Assembly: GCF_000017185.1 (NCBI RefSeq)
Contig: NC_009635.1
Location: 1,263,189 to 1,327,188 of the forward strand
Source: Methanococcus aeolicus Nankai-3
GTDB taxonomy: Archaea > AGJL01 > Methanococci > Methanococcales > Methanococcaceae
DNA length: 64,000 nucleotides
Reading direction: 5' to 3'
The notes beneath the pieces are model-generated. The model had not been told where the DNA came from. It did no database searches and saw nothing but the letters and a program-made list of their open reading frames with translations. How positions within the stretch are numbered: position 1 is the stretch's first letter; every line of letters begins with the position of its first letter. Of this stretch, positions 30,861 to 39,032 are shown in pieces. Both the position numbers and the translations under genes were made by a program.

Positions 30861-30933
30861 GGCCGGTGTAGGGTAGTGGTTATCCTGAAGGACTGTGGAT
30901 CCTTCGACCCGGGTTCGATTCTCGGCACCGGCC
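30861..30933 (+). tRNA. tRNA-His (GTG), provirus integration target
   Basis: The extra G at position -1 (30861) pairs with C73, typical of tRNA-His. The acceptor is GCCGGTG/CACCGGC and the anticodon loop CTGTGGA. Chromosomal CCA follows by chance or design. Its 3' half from the anticodon loop onward is repeated at 46096-46141, so this is the attachment site of the integrated virus, and the gene is kept whole after integration. Confidence 0.97.
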
Positions 30934-30938
30934 CCATT
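30893..30938 (+). other. Attachment site attL within tRNA-His
   Basis: A 46-bp core from CTGTGGATCC through GGCCCCATT, identical to 46096-46141. It covers the anticodon loop, variable loop, T-arm and acceptor 3' strand. Confidence 0.93.
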
Positions 30939-31012
30939 ACTTTTTTAACGATTTTAAGAGTTATTTAGTCTTTTTTTATATTTATTTTTTTTAAAATTTT
31001 AGTCCTTCTACC

Positions 31013-31987
31013 TTACATAGTCCCCTTATCTAAGTCTTTCTGAATTTCTTTTAATAATTTCTTTTTTCTACTATTGGAGTGTGCATAAATCATAGTAGTT
31101 CTTATATCCTTGTGTCCTACATAATCTCCAACAATATCCAAACCATAGCCCTTATTTAACAAATCTACCACCCTTCCGTGTCTAAGGGAATGTAGTGTTA
31201 TTCGTTTGTTTTTTGGAAGAGTCCCCCTACCTACTAACTTATTTACGGTCCTCTTAAATACCTTCCCAATCCAATAATCACCAACTTTGCCATTATGTTT
31301 ATTTTGAAATAAATAGTCGTTGCTCTTTTTTGATTTCATATAATAGTCTATGTAATGTTTTAATGCCTTCAAAGTGTCATAGGCACATACTGTTAATCTT
31401 ACTTCTCTGCCCTTTGTGTTTCTGAATTTGAATATTCCCTTTTGGAAGTCGCAGTCTTTGAGCTTTAAGTTTAATATCTCTCCTATCCTTGCTCCCGTGT
31501 CATATGTTAATCTTATTATTAGTGCATCCCTTACCTTTGTTGCACTATTGGAATTTAGTATTTGTTTTATAATTTCATTTACTTCCTCGGAGGTTAGCTC
31601 GTCGAAGTGTTCCACTTCGAACCGTTTGAATTTCCCCAGCTCTTTGCAGTATTCTTTAAACTTTACATATTCTGATGAGTTTTTTAAGAACATCACTTTA
31701 TAGAACACAGATAGGAACTTGTAATAATGGTCTTGTGTATTTATGGAGATGTTTCTTTCTTCATTTAAGTATTTGAAGAACATTATAAAGTCATTGAATT
31801 CTAATTCATCTGGCTCTTTTTCCAAAGTGTTAAAGCAGTAATTGAGAAACACTTTTAATCGTATTATATCATTCTTCAATGTAATTTCTTTAATATTTGC
31901 AAATTTTCTAATTTCTGTGAATTTATCTACCCATGGTTTTGTTTTATCTGCTTCTTTAATGAGGAGGAGCTCCTCGAAGTCCTGCAT
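31013..31987 (-). CDS. int: Tyrosine recombinase (provirus integrase)
   Basis: A 324-residue site-specific recombinase. The N-terminal SAM-like core-binding half spans residues about 10-130. The C-terminal catalytic domain shows the first Arg in TYDTGARIGEIL, a Lys in the beta-hairpin (NTKGREVRLT), HSLRHGR, and the nucleophilic Tyr in GHKDIRTTMIYAHS. The protein is most like archaeal XerA/phage-type integrases. It is encoded beside the attL tRNA, as expected. An ATG start with GGTGTGG upstream is visible. A GGAGCTCC occurs near its start codon. Confidence 0.94.
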   Translation of the reverse strand: MQDFEELLLIKEADKTKPWVDKFTEIRKFANIKEITLKNDIIRLKVFLNYCFNTLEKEPDELEFNDFIMFFKYLNEERNISINTQDHYYKFLSVFYKVMFLKNSSEYVKFKEYCKELGKFKRFEVEHFDELTSEEVNEIIKQILNSNSATKVRDALIIRLTYDTGARIGEILNLKLKDCDFQKGIFKFRNTKGREVRLTVCAYDTLKALKHYIDYYMKSKKSNDYLFQNKHNGKVGDYWIGKVFKRTVNKLVGRGTLPKNKRITLHSLRHGRVVDLLNKGYGLDIVGDYVGHKDIRTTMIYAHSNSRKKKLLKEIQKDLDKGTM

Positions 31988-32058
31988 TTTTCCACACCTG
32001 TTAGCATTTTAGTAAGTAAATATGAATATTCTAAACTGAAATTTTAATTTTAACCATA

Positions 32059-32178
32059 TTATGACACAAAACGGTAGGGTTTTGATGTCATATTGGTGAT
32101 TTCATCACAATATCTTATAAATTCTCCATTATGTTTTGTTATTACCATTGCTATTTTTCCCATGCCTTCTTTTATCAT
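32059..32178 (-). CDS. Provirus small protein, 39 residues
   Basis: A short frame (MIKEGMGKIAMVITKHNGEF...) preceded by a strong GAGGTGAAAAT site, between MCM and the integrase on the same strand. There is no known motif. The good ribosome site and tight packing 10 bp after the MCM stop make it plausible. It could be an excisionase-like or regulatory peptide, but nothing in it shows this. Confidence 0.5.
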   Translation of the reverse strand: MIKEGMGKIAMVITKHNGEFIRYCDEITNMTSKPYRFVS

Positions 32179-32188
32179 ATTTTCACCT

Positions 32189-34363
32189 CTATGTAGTACG
32201 CCAATACCCAAATTTCGGGCTGTATATCTCTCCTCGGATAGATAATACTTCTAAAATACGCTCTACTTCCTCAATAGTTATGTTGTATTCCTTTTCTGCC
32301 CGTTCGAATATAATCTCTTCACTTACTATGTCCTTGCATTTGTTTTCATCTTCGATAATTTTTAATACCTGTTCTGATTTTTCCCTTTTGCTCTTGGGTA
32401 TTCCATAAACTTTATCAATATCTATTTTTCCAGTTTCTGGGTCATAAGATATTTGCTCTAAACAGAACTGCATAAGTTCTATTGCTTCCCTTGCATCTTC
32501 GGTATCAACTTCATTCTTTAACCTGGCTTTGGCTACCACTTCGGATAATCTTATAAGTGATTCAGCCTGTCTTGTTGTAATTGTTATGGCTCCATTTTTT
32601 GATAATTCCCTCATTTTTAAGTAGTAATCAATGATTAATTCTTCTGCTTCATCTGATATGGTTGGTTTGAAATTTTCATCAACATAATGAAGATACTTTA
32701 TTAACAGTTCATCGGAAAGTTCAACGCCGTTTATTTTTATCTTTTTTTCAGTTCCTTTTATTTTTTCATTTCCACTTCTTATTATGAATTTTAAAATATC
32801 TTTATCGTTTTCATTGTCTGGAACATCCCTTAATGGGAATATTAAATCAAATCTTGAAAGTGTTTCGGGTTTTATAGGGACTTGTTCCATAACTGATAGG
32901 TTTGAGTCATACCTTCCTAATTTTGGATTACATGCTGCCAATGTTGCACATCTTGCAGGTAGTTCAAGGTTGTTTTGCATCTTTGTAATTTTTGCCATTT
33001 GGCTTTCCATTGCATCATGGACATAAGGCATTACTTCTTTATTATGTGTAAATTCATCTAAACATACGGTTCCCCCATCTGCTAAGGCATAGATACCCGG
33101 TTTTACTACCCATGATTCCCCAAACTCTGTTTTTTCTTTATTTATACCTCCAATTAATCCTGCCCCTGATGCTCCTGACATTGTGGCATACTTTGTGTTT
33201 GGAAGTTTTTTAAGTTGGTGCATCATTGTAGATTTTCCTACTCCTGGGTCTGTAATTAAAAGAATATTTAGATTCCTTCTTTTGTCTCCTTTTTCTACCC
33301 CTTTAACTTGCTGTAAAAATATGGCTTTCTTTACCTCATCCATTCCCTTTGTTTCCCTGAGCATATAGTTTGCTAATTTTTCTATAACTTCTGGGTCTTT
33401 TGCTATTTTATAGATGTTTTCAATGTCATCTTCTGTGATGTTAATATCGATGTTGTCTATTTCTTCGTATCCAAATGCGTATAAGTGTATATCTGCAACA
33501 GATGTTCCTTTTTTGTATTTTTCAATTGGCACTGCAACTACTCTTAACTTTCCAGAATATATTGGTTCTGAATCTTCAAGGAATAATGATGCAGTGTGTT
33601 GTTTCCCATCTTGTGAAACTTCCAATTGTTGGACAATTAATTCTTGGAATGTTATCCTACTTTTTGAGTCAATTGTCATTCTTTGATTTGAACAGTTTGG
33701 ACAGGATACTTTCTTTTTTTCAGGGTCTTCCCAGAAGTCAAGTTTTACAGTTCTTTTAGTTCCACATTCAAAGCACAGATATTCCGCTTCCGTTGTTCTT
33801 GATTTGTTCTTTGATGCTTGAACTATTGAACATTCAAATTCTACAAGTTTTCCTATGTCATTTGCTCCTATTTCTGAAAGTTTCTTTTTTGATGTTAGGA
33901 GGTTTGTTATGAATATGTGTGTTATGTTCGTTTCCTCTGCAAATAGTTCTTCGTATGTTTCTTTGTAAATGTTTGTTAGTATGTTCCTTGCTTCAAAAGG
34001 ATTGTTTTTTATAATATCACTTAATTCTGCTAAATGAGGGAATGACAATATAAATTCTTTAATGTTAAAGGTTCTATTATCTGGGTTCTGGTGTAGGATT
34101 AGTTTAAAGTATTCTTTTATTTCTTGGCTATGTTCGAATAGGTATGCATCTACATCAGATATTAGTTCCTCATTCTCATGTTGTATTGAAAGTATTTTTT
34201 TACCGTTTATTGTTTCTTCTTTTATTTTTCCTTGTTGGATAAGTCTATTTTTTGCCATAGATACTGCATTTTTCTTGTGATTGTTGATTAATCTTGTATA
34301 GATTTCGTCCCATTCAGTTATTCCATTTTCGATAAGTTTAAGTATTTCTTCTGATATACTCAT
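32189..34363 (-). CDS. mcm: Provirus MCM replicative helicase
   Basis: A 724-residue MCM. It begins with a winged-helix-like segment, followed by the MCM N-terminal domain with a zinc ribbon (CFECG...CPNC). The AAA+ core has Walker A TDPGVGKSTMM, Walker B TVCLDEF and arginine finger SRFDLIF. A C-terminal helical region and a winged helix (VERILEVLSIRGEIYSP) follow. Mobile elements of Methanococcales often carry their own MCM to open their origin. Start at 34363 follows GAGGGGTAATT, and the longer frame to 34387 overlaps the upstream gene. Confidence 0.94.
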   Translation of the reverse strand: MSISEEILKLIENGITEWDEIYTRLINNHKKNAVSMAKNRLIQQGKIKEETINGKKILSIQHENEELISDVDAYLFEHSQEIKEYFKLILHQNPDNRTFNIKEFILSFPHLAELSDIIKNNPFEARNILTNIYKETYEELFAEETNITHIFITNLLTSKKKLSEIGANDIGKLVEFECSIVQASKNKSRTTEAEYLCFECGTKRTVKLDFWEDPEKKKVSCPNCSNQRMTIDSKSRITFQELIVQQLEVSQDGKQHTASLFLEDSEPIYSGKLRVVAVPIEKYKKGTSVADIHLYAFGYEEIDNIDINITEDDIENIYKIAKDPEVIEKLANYMLRETKGMDEVKKAIFLQQVKGVEKGDKRRNLNILLITDPGVGKSTMMHQLKKLPNTKYATMSGASGAGLIGGINKEKTEFGESWVVKPGIYALADGGTVCLDEFTHNKEVMPYVHDAMESQMAKITKMQNNLELPARCATLAACNPKLGRYDSNLSVMEQVPIKPETLSRFDLIFPLRDVPDNENDKDILKFIIRSGNEKIKGTEKKIKINGVELSDELLIKYLHYVDENFKPTISDEAEELIIDYYLKMRELSKNGAITITTRQAESLIRLSEVVAKARLKNEVDTEDAREAIELMQFCLEQISYDPETGKIDIDKVYGIPKSKREKSEQVLKIIEDENKCKDIVSEEIIFERAEKEYNITIEEVERILEVLSIRGEIYSPKFGYWRTT

Positions 34364-34383
34364 AATTACCCCTCTTTTCTTAA

Positions 34384-34590
34384 TCAATATATTTTTGATA
34401 TATTTTCTCTATCTCTTACAGTGTCCATTAAATACTCTATTTTATCGCATTGTGTTATTTTATTTTGATATGATTGCTCTAACACATTGTCCCATTGTCC
34501 TTTTTTCTTGCATGCTTCCTTCCATTCCATTAGTGCATTTTTTAACTCCCTTGCTTTTTCCCTTACTTTATCTCTTTCCAGTGCAGTCAT
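34384..34590 (-). CDS. Provirus small charged protein, 68 residues
   Basis: A helical Lys/Glu-rich protein (MTALERDKVREKARELKNAL...) probably forming coiled coil. The ATG at 34590 follows GAGGGATAAAA. Its start overlaps the end of the DUF2080-like gene, and its stop lies about 20 bp before MCM. The three genes form one operon. Function unknown. Confidence 0.65.
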   Translation of the reverse strand: MTALERDKVREKARELKNALMEWKEACKKKGQWDNVLEQSYQNKITQCDKIEYLMDTVRDRENISKIY

Positions 34591-34720
34591 TTTTATCCCT
34601 CTTTTCTTTTTCATTTTCAATAATAATTTTGACCTGTTTCCCAATAAATTTTTTAGGTATTGTTATATGTCCTGTGTTCCCTGTTGGTTTAACAGTTTTA
34701 ATAATTTCAACTTGTGCCAT
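34568..34720 (-). CDS. DUF2080/AbrB-like small DNA-binding protein
   Basis: A 50-residue protein (IIKTVKPTGNTGHITIPKKF, then IGKQVKIII) with the swapped-hairpin signature of the AbrB/SpoVT superfamily. It closely resembles the archaeal transposon-associated DUF2080 group as I recall it. It probably binds DNA as a dimer and regulates the replication operon it leads. GGTGGAACT precedes the ATG, and 23 bp overlap with the next gene suggests coupling. Confidence 0.65.
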   Translation of the reverse strand: MAQVEIIKTVKPTGNTGHITIPKKFIGKQVKIIIENEKEKRDKNDCTGKR

Positions 34721-34737
34721 AGTTCCACCTAAAATAT

Positions 34738-34811
34738 TGTTAGTAATAACCTATTGGTTAGATATGGATAACCAATTATATAAAGTTTTCGATTTTTGGT
34801 TATTAATAACA
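34738..34811. promoter_or_regulatory. Operator-like inverted repeats in the provirus divergent region
   Basis: ATTGGTTA and TAACCAAT (34753-34776) form a perfect 8-bp inverted repeat with an 8-bp gap. GTTAGTAATAACC (34738) and GGTTATTAATAAC (34799) are inverted copies of each other with one mismatch and bracket it. They lie between the minus-strand replication operon and the plus-strand winged-helix gene, a natural place for a lysogeny-type switch. Confidence 0.6.
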
Positions 34812-34876
34812 TAAAAGTTTGAAATAATATTTATGGGGGGGCAGGATATATAGTTATAAACTAAAAAAGGGAAACT

Positions 34877-35263
34877 ATGGATTTATTAAAAATAATATCA
34901 AAAAAGAATAATAGATTGGTTTTAAAATTATTATCTCAGTATAATAAACTATATTATAGTGCCATAAAAAAAGAATTAGGGATATATGATAAGTTATTAA
35001 ATAATGCATTAGATGAATTAGTTAATGTTGGATTGGTTAAAAAAGAAATAGAAAATCCCAAAGTAAGAACCTCAAAAGTTTATTATTCCCTTACCGGTTT
35101 TGGAAAAAAAGCAGTTAAACTATATGACTATGCAGAACAGTTGGAAAAGGAACTGGAAGAAGAACTGGAAGAAAAAAGTTTAATAAGTATTAATGGCAGT
35201 GTTGGTGATAACAACATCATAGCCAACAACATCCAAAATTCCAAAATCTCTTTTAAAAAATAA
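34877..35263 (+). CDS. Winged-helix transcription regulator (provirus)
   Basis: A 128-residue protein. Its first 80 residues form a winged helix of the ArsR/MarR-like type (LLSQYNKLYYSAIKKELG, LLNNALDELVNVGLVKKE, VYYSLTGFGKKAVKLY), followed by an acidic coiled coil and a tail rich in Asn and Ile that may pack as a beta-strand stack. It is divergent from the replication operon and next to inverted repeats, so a repressor role is likely. The start follows AAGGGAAACT. Confidence 0.75.
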   Translation: MDLLKIISKKNNRLVLKLLSQYNKLYYSAIKKELGIYDKLLNNALDELVNVGLVKKEIENPKVRTSKVYYSLTGFGKKAVKLYDYAEQLEKELEEELEEKSLISINGSVGDNNIIANNIQNSKISFKK

Positions 35264-35299
35264 TCGTAATCCCTGTCATTGTAGTTTCTTTTAAGAAAT

Positions 35300-35635
35300 C
35301 ATAAATAAACTTTATTTTAATTCATATTAATCAATTCATGTGAATAACTATTTGTTCATTCACATAAAATGAGTAATTTTAAAAGAGTATAGCTAAAAAC
35401 AATATATATAAATCCTTATTCACACATTCACGCAAAAAATTTTTATGAGTAAATTTTTACCTTCGAAACCTAAAAAATTACATACTCAAACATAAAAATT
35501 GCACTTATGAAAAAATTGCGTGAATAAGTGAATGAGTTAGTATCATTAAGTAAATACTAAAATACCTTATAAAATTCGTTGGATTGTGTGAATGAATAGA
35601 TGTCTATTCATGTGAATACGAATTTTTATAATAAG
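35300..35635. promoter_or_regulatory. Iteron-like cluster of GTGAAT/ATTCAC motifs (candidate viral origin or control region)
   Basis: This 337-bp gene gap holds many copies of a GTGAAT core on both strands: TCATGTGAATA, TCATTCACATAA, CACACATTCACGC, TTGCGTGAATAAGTGAATGAG, GTGTGAATGAATAG and TATTCATGTGAATAC. It includes a perfect TGAATAGA/TCTATTCA inverted repeat and long A/T tracts. Iterons next to a replication operon suggest an origin or a multi-site operator. No gene is visible inside, though the next frame opens near its end. Confidence 0.5.
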
Positions 35636-35977
35636 GAAAAATTGAATAAAAAATATATTAATATGATGGGTGATATATTGGTAATTGATAATAATTCAAT
35701 ATGGGATATTTTAAAAGTATTTTTTGGAATGATTCTTGGGATTGGAATAACAATTGTAAAATACAAATATTTGACAGCCCATGATAATCAAAAAACTATT
35801 GCAGAAATGAAGGGAAGTTTTGACGAAAGATACAAGAATTGTGATAAAAATTTCAATGAATTAATTAAAAGGATTGAACGATTGGAAAATAAGTATGAAC
35901 ATATTGACAAGGGCTTTGGAAAATTGGAAGTATCAATACAATATTTTGAAACATTTATTAAAAAAATCGAAAAATAG
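35600..35977 (+). CDS. Provirus membrane protein with coiled coil
   Basis: One TM helix (ILKVFFGMILGIGITIV) is followed by a long heptad-rich tail (FNELIKRIERLENKYEHI...). The listed ATG at 35600 lies within the repeat-rich region. GGTGA at about 35669 favours a shorter product starting at a TTG at 35681 (about residue 28), leaving the TM helix at the N-terminus. Function unknown; it resembles small virion or lysis-associated membrane proteins only in layout. Confidence 0.6.
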   Translation: MSIHVNTNFYNKEKLNKKYINMMGDILVIDNNSIWDILKVFFGMILGIGITIVKYKYLTAHDNQKTIAEMKGSFDERYKNCDKNFNELIKRIERLENKYEHIDKGFGKLEVSIQYFETFIKKIEK

Positions 35978-35988
35978 ATGGTGGTTAT

Positions 35989-36198
35989 ATGTCAAACTTA
36001 ACGGATTATGAAATCCAGAGAAGAAGGGAGCTCACACAAAAACTTTATGATAATACCATAACCCCAAGCGAAGCTCAGGAACTTACTGAAATACTTGAAA
36101 AAGAAAAGAAAATAGCAGAAGAGAGGGATGAAGTTTTAGCATTAGTTGGTATTGTTTTACTGTTGGGCATGGCAGCTTATTTTTTATCTAAGAAATAA
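35989..36198 (+). CDS. Provirus small tail-anchored protein, 69 residues
   Basis: A helical N-terminal half (YEIQRRRELTQKLYDNTITP, then SEAQELTEILEKE) resembles a short helix-turn-helix-like module. It is followed by a C-terminal TM helix (VLALVGIVLLLGMAAYFL) and SKK. GGTGGTTAT precedes the ATG. It lies 11 bp after the coiled-coil gene, so they share an operon. It is convergent with the next minus-strand gene. Confidence 0.65.
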   Translation: MSNLTDYEIQRRRELTQKLYDNTITPSEAQELTEILEKEKKIAEERDEVLALVGIVLLLGMAAYFLSKK

Positions 36199-36251
36199 TT
36201 TCAAATAAATATTTTAAAACAATAACTGCCGCAGGAGGTATAATTATATAC

Positions 36252-36596
36252 TTAACCAGTAAGTGGAAGGTTATTTCTTTTATTGCCATTTTCATCAATT
36301 TTTTTAATATCTCTTTTTTCTTCGTATCCTTCTGAAACATCTTCTTTATCTTCAACACTACTATTATTTTCAACAGCATGCTTATTTTTACGATTTCGTA
36401 TATACTCCTGTGCATGGTTCTTTGCATTATCGATGATAAGAAAAAATTCATCTGGATACAGTGCAAAGTATCCAACCACCAAGGATATTAGAATAAAAAC
36501 CATATACCAAATATGTCCTAAAACTGCAAAAAATACGGTGTTTAAGATTACGATAATAAAAATATATAAAAATATTTTCTTTTTTTCATTATTCAT
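36252..36596 (-). CDS. Provirus membrane protein, 114 residues
   Basis: Two N-terminal helices (IFLYIFIIVILNTVFFAVLG, WYMVFILISLVVGYFALY) are followed by a polar, acidic/basic tail that ends in LPLTG. A sorting role for LPLTG is unlikely because no membrane tail follows it. The ATG at 36596 follows AGGTGGAACTT. It is last in the minus-strand packaging operon. Confidence 0.65.
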   Translation of the reverse strand: MNNEKKKIFLYIFIIVILNTVFFAVLGHIWYMVFILISLVVGYFALYPDEFFLIIDNAKNHAQEYIRNRKNKHAVENNSSVEDKEDVSEGYEEKRDIKKIDENGNKRNNLPLTG

Positions 36597-36605
36597 AAGT
36601 TCCAC

Positions 36606-37082
36606 CTAAATAGTTCCAATATTATCAGAAGGTATCTGGCTGGATATAACATTCCCTGCTGCATGTTCTGCCCCACCAAACCACCAACCTATGATGAATA
36701 GGATTACAACTATTCCCATAAGAATCAATATATTAATTACATTCCCTATCATGTAGATTACTACTGCTTTAATCCAACCAACTTCAAGACCATCTTTTAT
36801 AGATTTAAAAAATCCTATACTTCCAACAACACCTGCTATAATTTTAAGGAGTAAAATATATTTGGACATAGAGTAATATATAACGATAAGAGCTCCTGGA
36901 ATTAAAACAATTAGTTCATAAAAGATTGAATTAATCAATGCCGATGTCAATATGATGATTGCCTCAAAATATGAAACATCTTTATTGAATATTCCACAAC
37001 TCATTTTAAATCCAATAGCATTTATTGCAGTAATTATTATAAGTCCCATAACGACAAATGCGATAATTGCAATTACATCCAT
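36606..37082 (-). CDS. Provirus polytopic membrane protein, 158 residues
   Basis: About five hydrophobic segments fill this protein (IIAFVVMGLIIITAINAIG ... ILILMGIVVILFIIGWWFGG). It directly follows the packaging ATPase: its start overlaps the ATPase stop. Membrane proteins beside the ATPase are usual in internal-membrane viruses of the PRD1 type, where they form part of the packaging portal, so a similar role is a fair guess. Confidence 0.7.
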   Translation of the reverse strand: MDVIAIIAFVVMGLIIITAINAIGFKMSCGIFNKDVSYFEAIIILTSALINSIFYELIVLIPGALIVIYYSMSKYILLLKIIAGVVGSIGFFKSIKDGLEVGWIKAVVIYMIGNVINILILMGIVVILFIIGWWFGGAEHAAGNVISSQIPSDNIGTI

Positions 37083-37681
37083 TATTCCACCAATTTAGCA
37101 TTTAACCCAGTTATATATATGTAGGCATGGTCATTTTTTGAATGTTTTAACTTATCAGTTAATTCTTTATTTACTTTTCTATACCTGTCCCAATCCACAT
37201 CCTCCGCACACTTGAACAATACTTTTATCTGACAGTTCCCAGTTATTGTTTTATCAAGAAGTGCTATTCTTTGAGTGATTACAACCAGTTTTAAACCTCT
37301 TTTCCTACCCCTTGTTATAAGTTCCAACAAACCACTTGATAATTTATACTGAGCTCCTCCGCAAAATCTTGCCTCATCTATTGCAATGATACAACCCTTT
37401 ACATTATCAAATATTTTTTGATACAGTCTGTCCAACTGTTCCAGGTAATTATCTTGTCTTAAATTAGGAACATATCTTATAATAGGTTTAGTTCTTAAAT
37501 CATTCAAAATGCTTTTGGTGGAAGTTTTGTATATGCCATCGTATTCGTCTTCTGGGTCAATTACTACTACCTTTACTTTTTTCTTTATTGCAGGTTTTAA
37601 AATATTCCTTTTAAAATATTCTGATTTTCCAGTTCCAGATGCTCCATTAATTATGATGTGTTTTATATTTGCTCCTGCCAT
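37082..37681 (-). CDS. HerA/FtsK-type genome packaging ATPase
   Basis: A 199-residue ATPase. It has Walker A IINGASGTGKSEYFKRN, a Walker B-type strand GCIIAIDEARFCGG and a C-terminal RKRGLKLVVITQR motif with a sensor Gln/Arg, as in A32-like packaging enzymes. In PRD1-like viruses this enzyme drives DNA into the pre-formed capsid. Start at 37681 follows AGAGTGAGAATT. Small size and gene position match the packaging ATPases of TKV4/MVV-type proviruses. Confidence 0.85.
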   Translation of the reverse strand: MAGANIKHIIINGASGTGKSEYFKRNILKPAIKKKVKVVVIDPEDEYDGIYKTSTKSILNDLRTKPIIRYVPNLRQDNYLEQLDRLYQKIFDNVKGCIIAIDEARFCGGAQYKLSSGLLELITRGRKRGLKLVVITQRIALLDKTITGNCQIKVLFKCAEDVDWDRYRKVNKELTDKLKHSKNDHAYIYITGLNAKLVE

Positions 37682-37686
37682 AATTC

Positions 37687-37932
37687 TCACTCTTCTATTT
37701 TGTCAAGAACATCTTTGAATTTATCTCTATATACATAAGATACAATAGTTATGTGTTCAGATTTTTCAACAGCACCTATAAAGAAGTCGAACAATTTTGC
37801 ATTTGTAAATCCAAGCATCATCTTTGCCATTTTAATTAAATCCTTATTTGCTTCAATTTCCTTCTTTTCATCAAAATTAAATTCTTTTAATACTTCTTTT
37901 GAATCTATATCAAATATTTTAATTTTCATCAT
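37687..37932 (-). CDS. Provirus hypothetical protein, 81 residues
   Basis: A soluble, charged protein (MMKIKIFDIDSKEVLKEFNF) without a known motif. GGAGG seven bases before the ATG at 37932 sets the start (the adjacent ATG at 37929 is possible). It ends close to the start of the packaging ATPase and is co-transcribed with it. Confidence 0.65.
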   Translation of the reverse strand: MMKIKIFDIDSKEVLKEFNFDEKKEIEANKDLIKMAKMMLGFTNAKLFDFFIGAVEKSEHITIVSYVYRDKFKDVLDKIEE

Positions 37933-38513
37933 TACCAAGCCTCCGCATATATTCCTGTTTCAGTTATTCCTACATTTTGCAAATCCTGTTCTTTTTTAAT
38001 ATCTTTTTTATTTTCTTTATTTTTAACATTCTTAACTTCTTTAATCTGTCCGTTCTTTTTCTCCATTTCATTTAAAACACCTTCAAATTCCAAAGTCAAA
38101 ATAACCAATTGAATTAAAAAACTTATGTCGTTCGCCTTTTGAACTTTCTTATATAATTCTGCATTTCTTGCAATTGTTTTTTCCATACATACACAAATAC
38201 GGTTTATGGCGTCCTTTCGTTCTTTCACAAAATCCATGACTACTTTTTGTTTATTTTCTATGTTTTTATGTCTCATAGCCATAACAAATAGCATAACCAA
38301 TATTATGCTTTCTAATAAATCCTTTATTTTTGCGGTTTCTTCGGATATTTCATCGGTTTTTATTTCTGTTTCTTCATCTACACCATTATCGGAATTTTCA
38401 ATAATTTCAAAGTCTTTTAAGTCTTCTTCAATTATCGATTCTGTGATACTGTCAATATCTGGTTCCGATGTTTCAACTTCATGATTTTCAGAGCCTTTTT
38501 TGATTTCAATCAT
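37932..38513 (-). CDS. Provirus hypothetical protein with acidic N-terminus, 193 residues
   Basis: The first 65 residues are strongly acidic, then a hydrophobic stretch (IILVMLFVMAMRH), a helical middle and a Lys-rich C-terminus. I do not recognise it. Its stop overlaps the next gene's start by one base, and GGTGGTT precedes the ATG at 38513. It leads the minus-strand packaging operon, opposite the capsid operon. Confidence 0.65.
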   Translation of the reverse strand: MIEIKKGSENHEVETSEPDIDSITESIIEEDLKDFEIIENSDNGVDEETEIKTDEISEETAKIKDLLESIILVMLFVMAMRHKNIENKQKVVMDFVKERKDAINRICVCMEKTIARNAELYKKVQKANDISFLIQLVILTLEFEGVLNEMEKKNGQIKEVKNVKNKENKKDIKKEQDLQNVGITETGIYAEAW

Positions 38514-38586
38514 AACCACCACTACCATATTTAGAATTTACACCAAATTTTATGTAAAAACACTTTTTTATGCTCTGTCATTTTCA

Positions 38587-38630
38587 GAAGTTTCAGAAAA
38601 CCATTAAAATAGCGAAGTTTCGGAAGTTTC
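38587..38630. promoter_or_regulatory. GAAGTTTC direct repeats between divergent viral operons
   Basis: Three copies of GAAGTTTC followed by A/C and G (38587, 38614, 38623) lie between the minus-strand packaging operon and the plus-strand capsid operon. A regulator binding site shared by both promoters is the simplest explanation. Confidence 0.5.
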
Positions 38631-38732
38631 AGGGAACTACTGGTTTTACTAAAAAGATAATGGTTAAAAATCAAAATAACACTTAATTTATATGTAAATT
38701 CTATATCAACTATCAAATCAGGAGGTGTAATA

Positions 38733-38924
38733 ATGCTTGAAACTATGTCTGCTTTTGACCTTGGTTTTCTCCTTGTTGCAGGAGCTTCATTAATAGCTGG
38801 TTCCGCAGTGATGGGGATGAAAGTGAAAGATACAGCATCATCCGTATATCATGAAAGACACCAGGACAATAAAATCAAAGAACATGACATGAAACTTTCA
38901 CATGTGGAAGCCAAAAATAAATAA
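38733..38924 (+). CDS. Provirus one-TM peptide, 63 residues
   Basis: The N-terminal half is a TM helix (LGFLLVAGASLIAGSAVMG) and the C-terminus is polar and His-rich. GGAGGTGTAATA precedes the ATG, the strongest ribosome site in the provirus. It is first in the capsid operon. Many PRD1-like viruses have several such small membrane proteins in their inner membrane. Confidence 0.75.
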   Translation: MLETMSAFDLGFLLVAGASLIAGSAVMGMKVKDTASSVYHERHQDNKIKEHDMKLSHVEAKNK

Positions 38925-39003
38925 TTTAGAGAAAGATAATCAAAAATTACGGGAAAGAATAGCATACTTAGAAGGAGCTATTGAAATGTTAAAAAATAAA
39001 TAA
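38902..39003 (+). CDS. Possible provirus coiled-coil peptide, 33 residues
   Basis: An out-of-phase frame overlapping the end of the previous gene. It encodes a leucine-zipper-like helix (NLEKDNQKLRERIAYLEGAI). It lacks a clear ribosome site but fills an otherwise empty gap and has a regular heptad pattern. Confidence 0.4.
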   Translation: MWKPKINNLEKDNQKLRERIAYLEGAIEMLKNK

Positions 39004-39032
39004 TAATTTTTTCTTTTTTTTTAGGTGATATT

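Noticed and set aside
36252-36270. LPLTG at the C-terminus as a sortase signal
   Set aside because: A sorting signal needs a following hydrophobic helix and basic tail. Here the protein ends directly after it.
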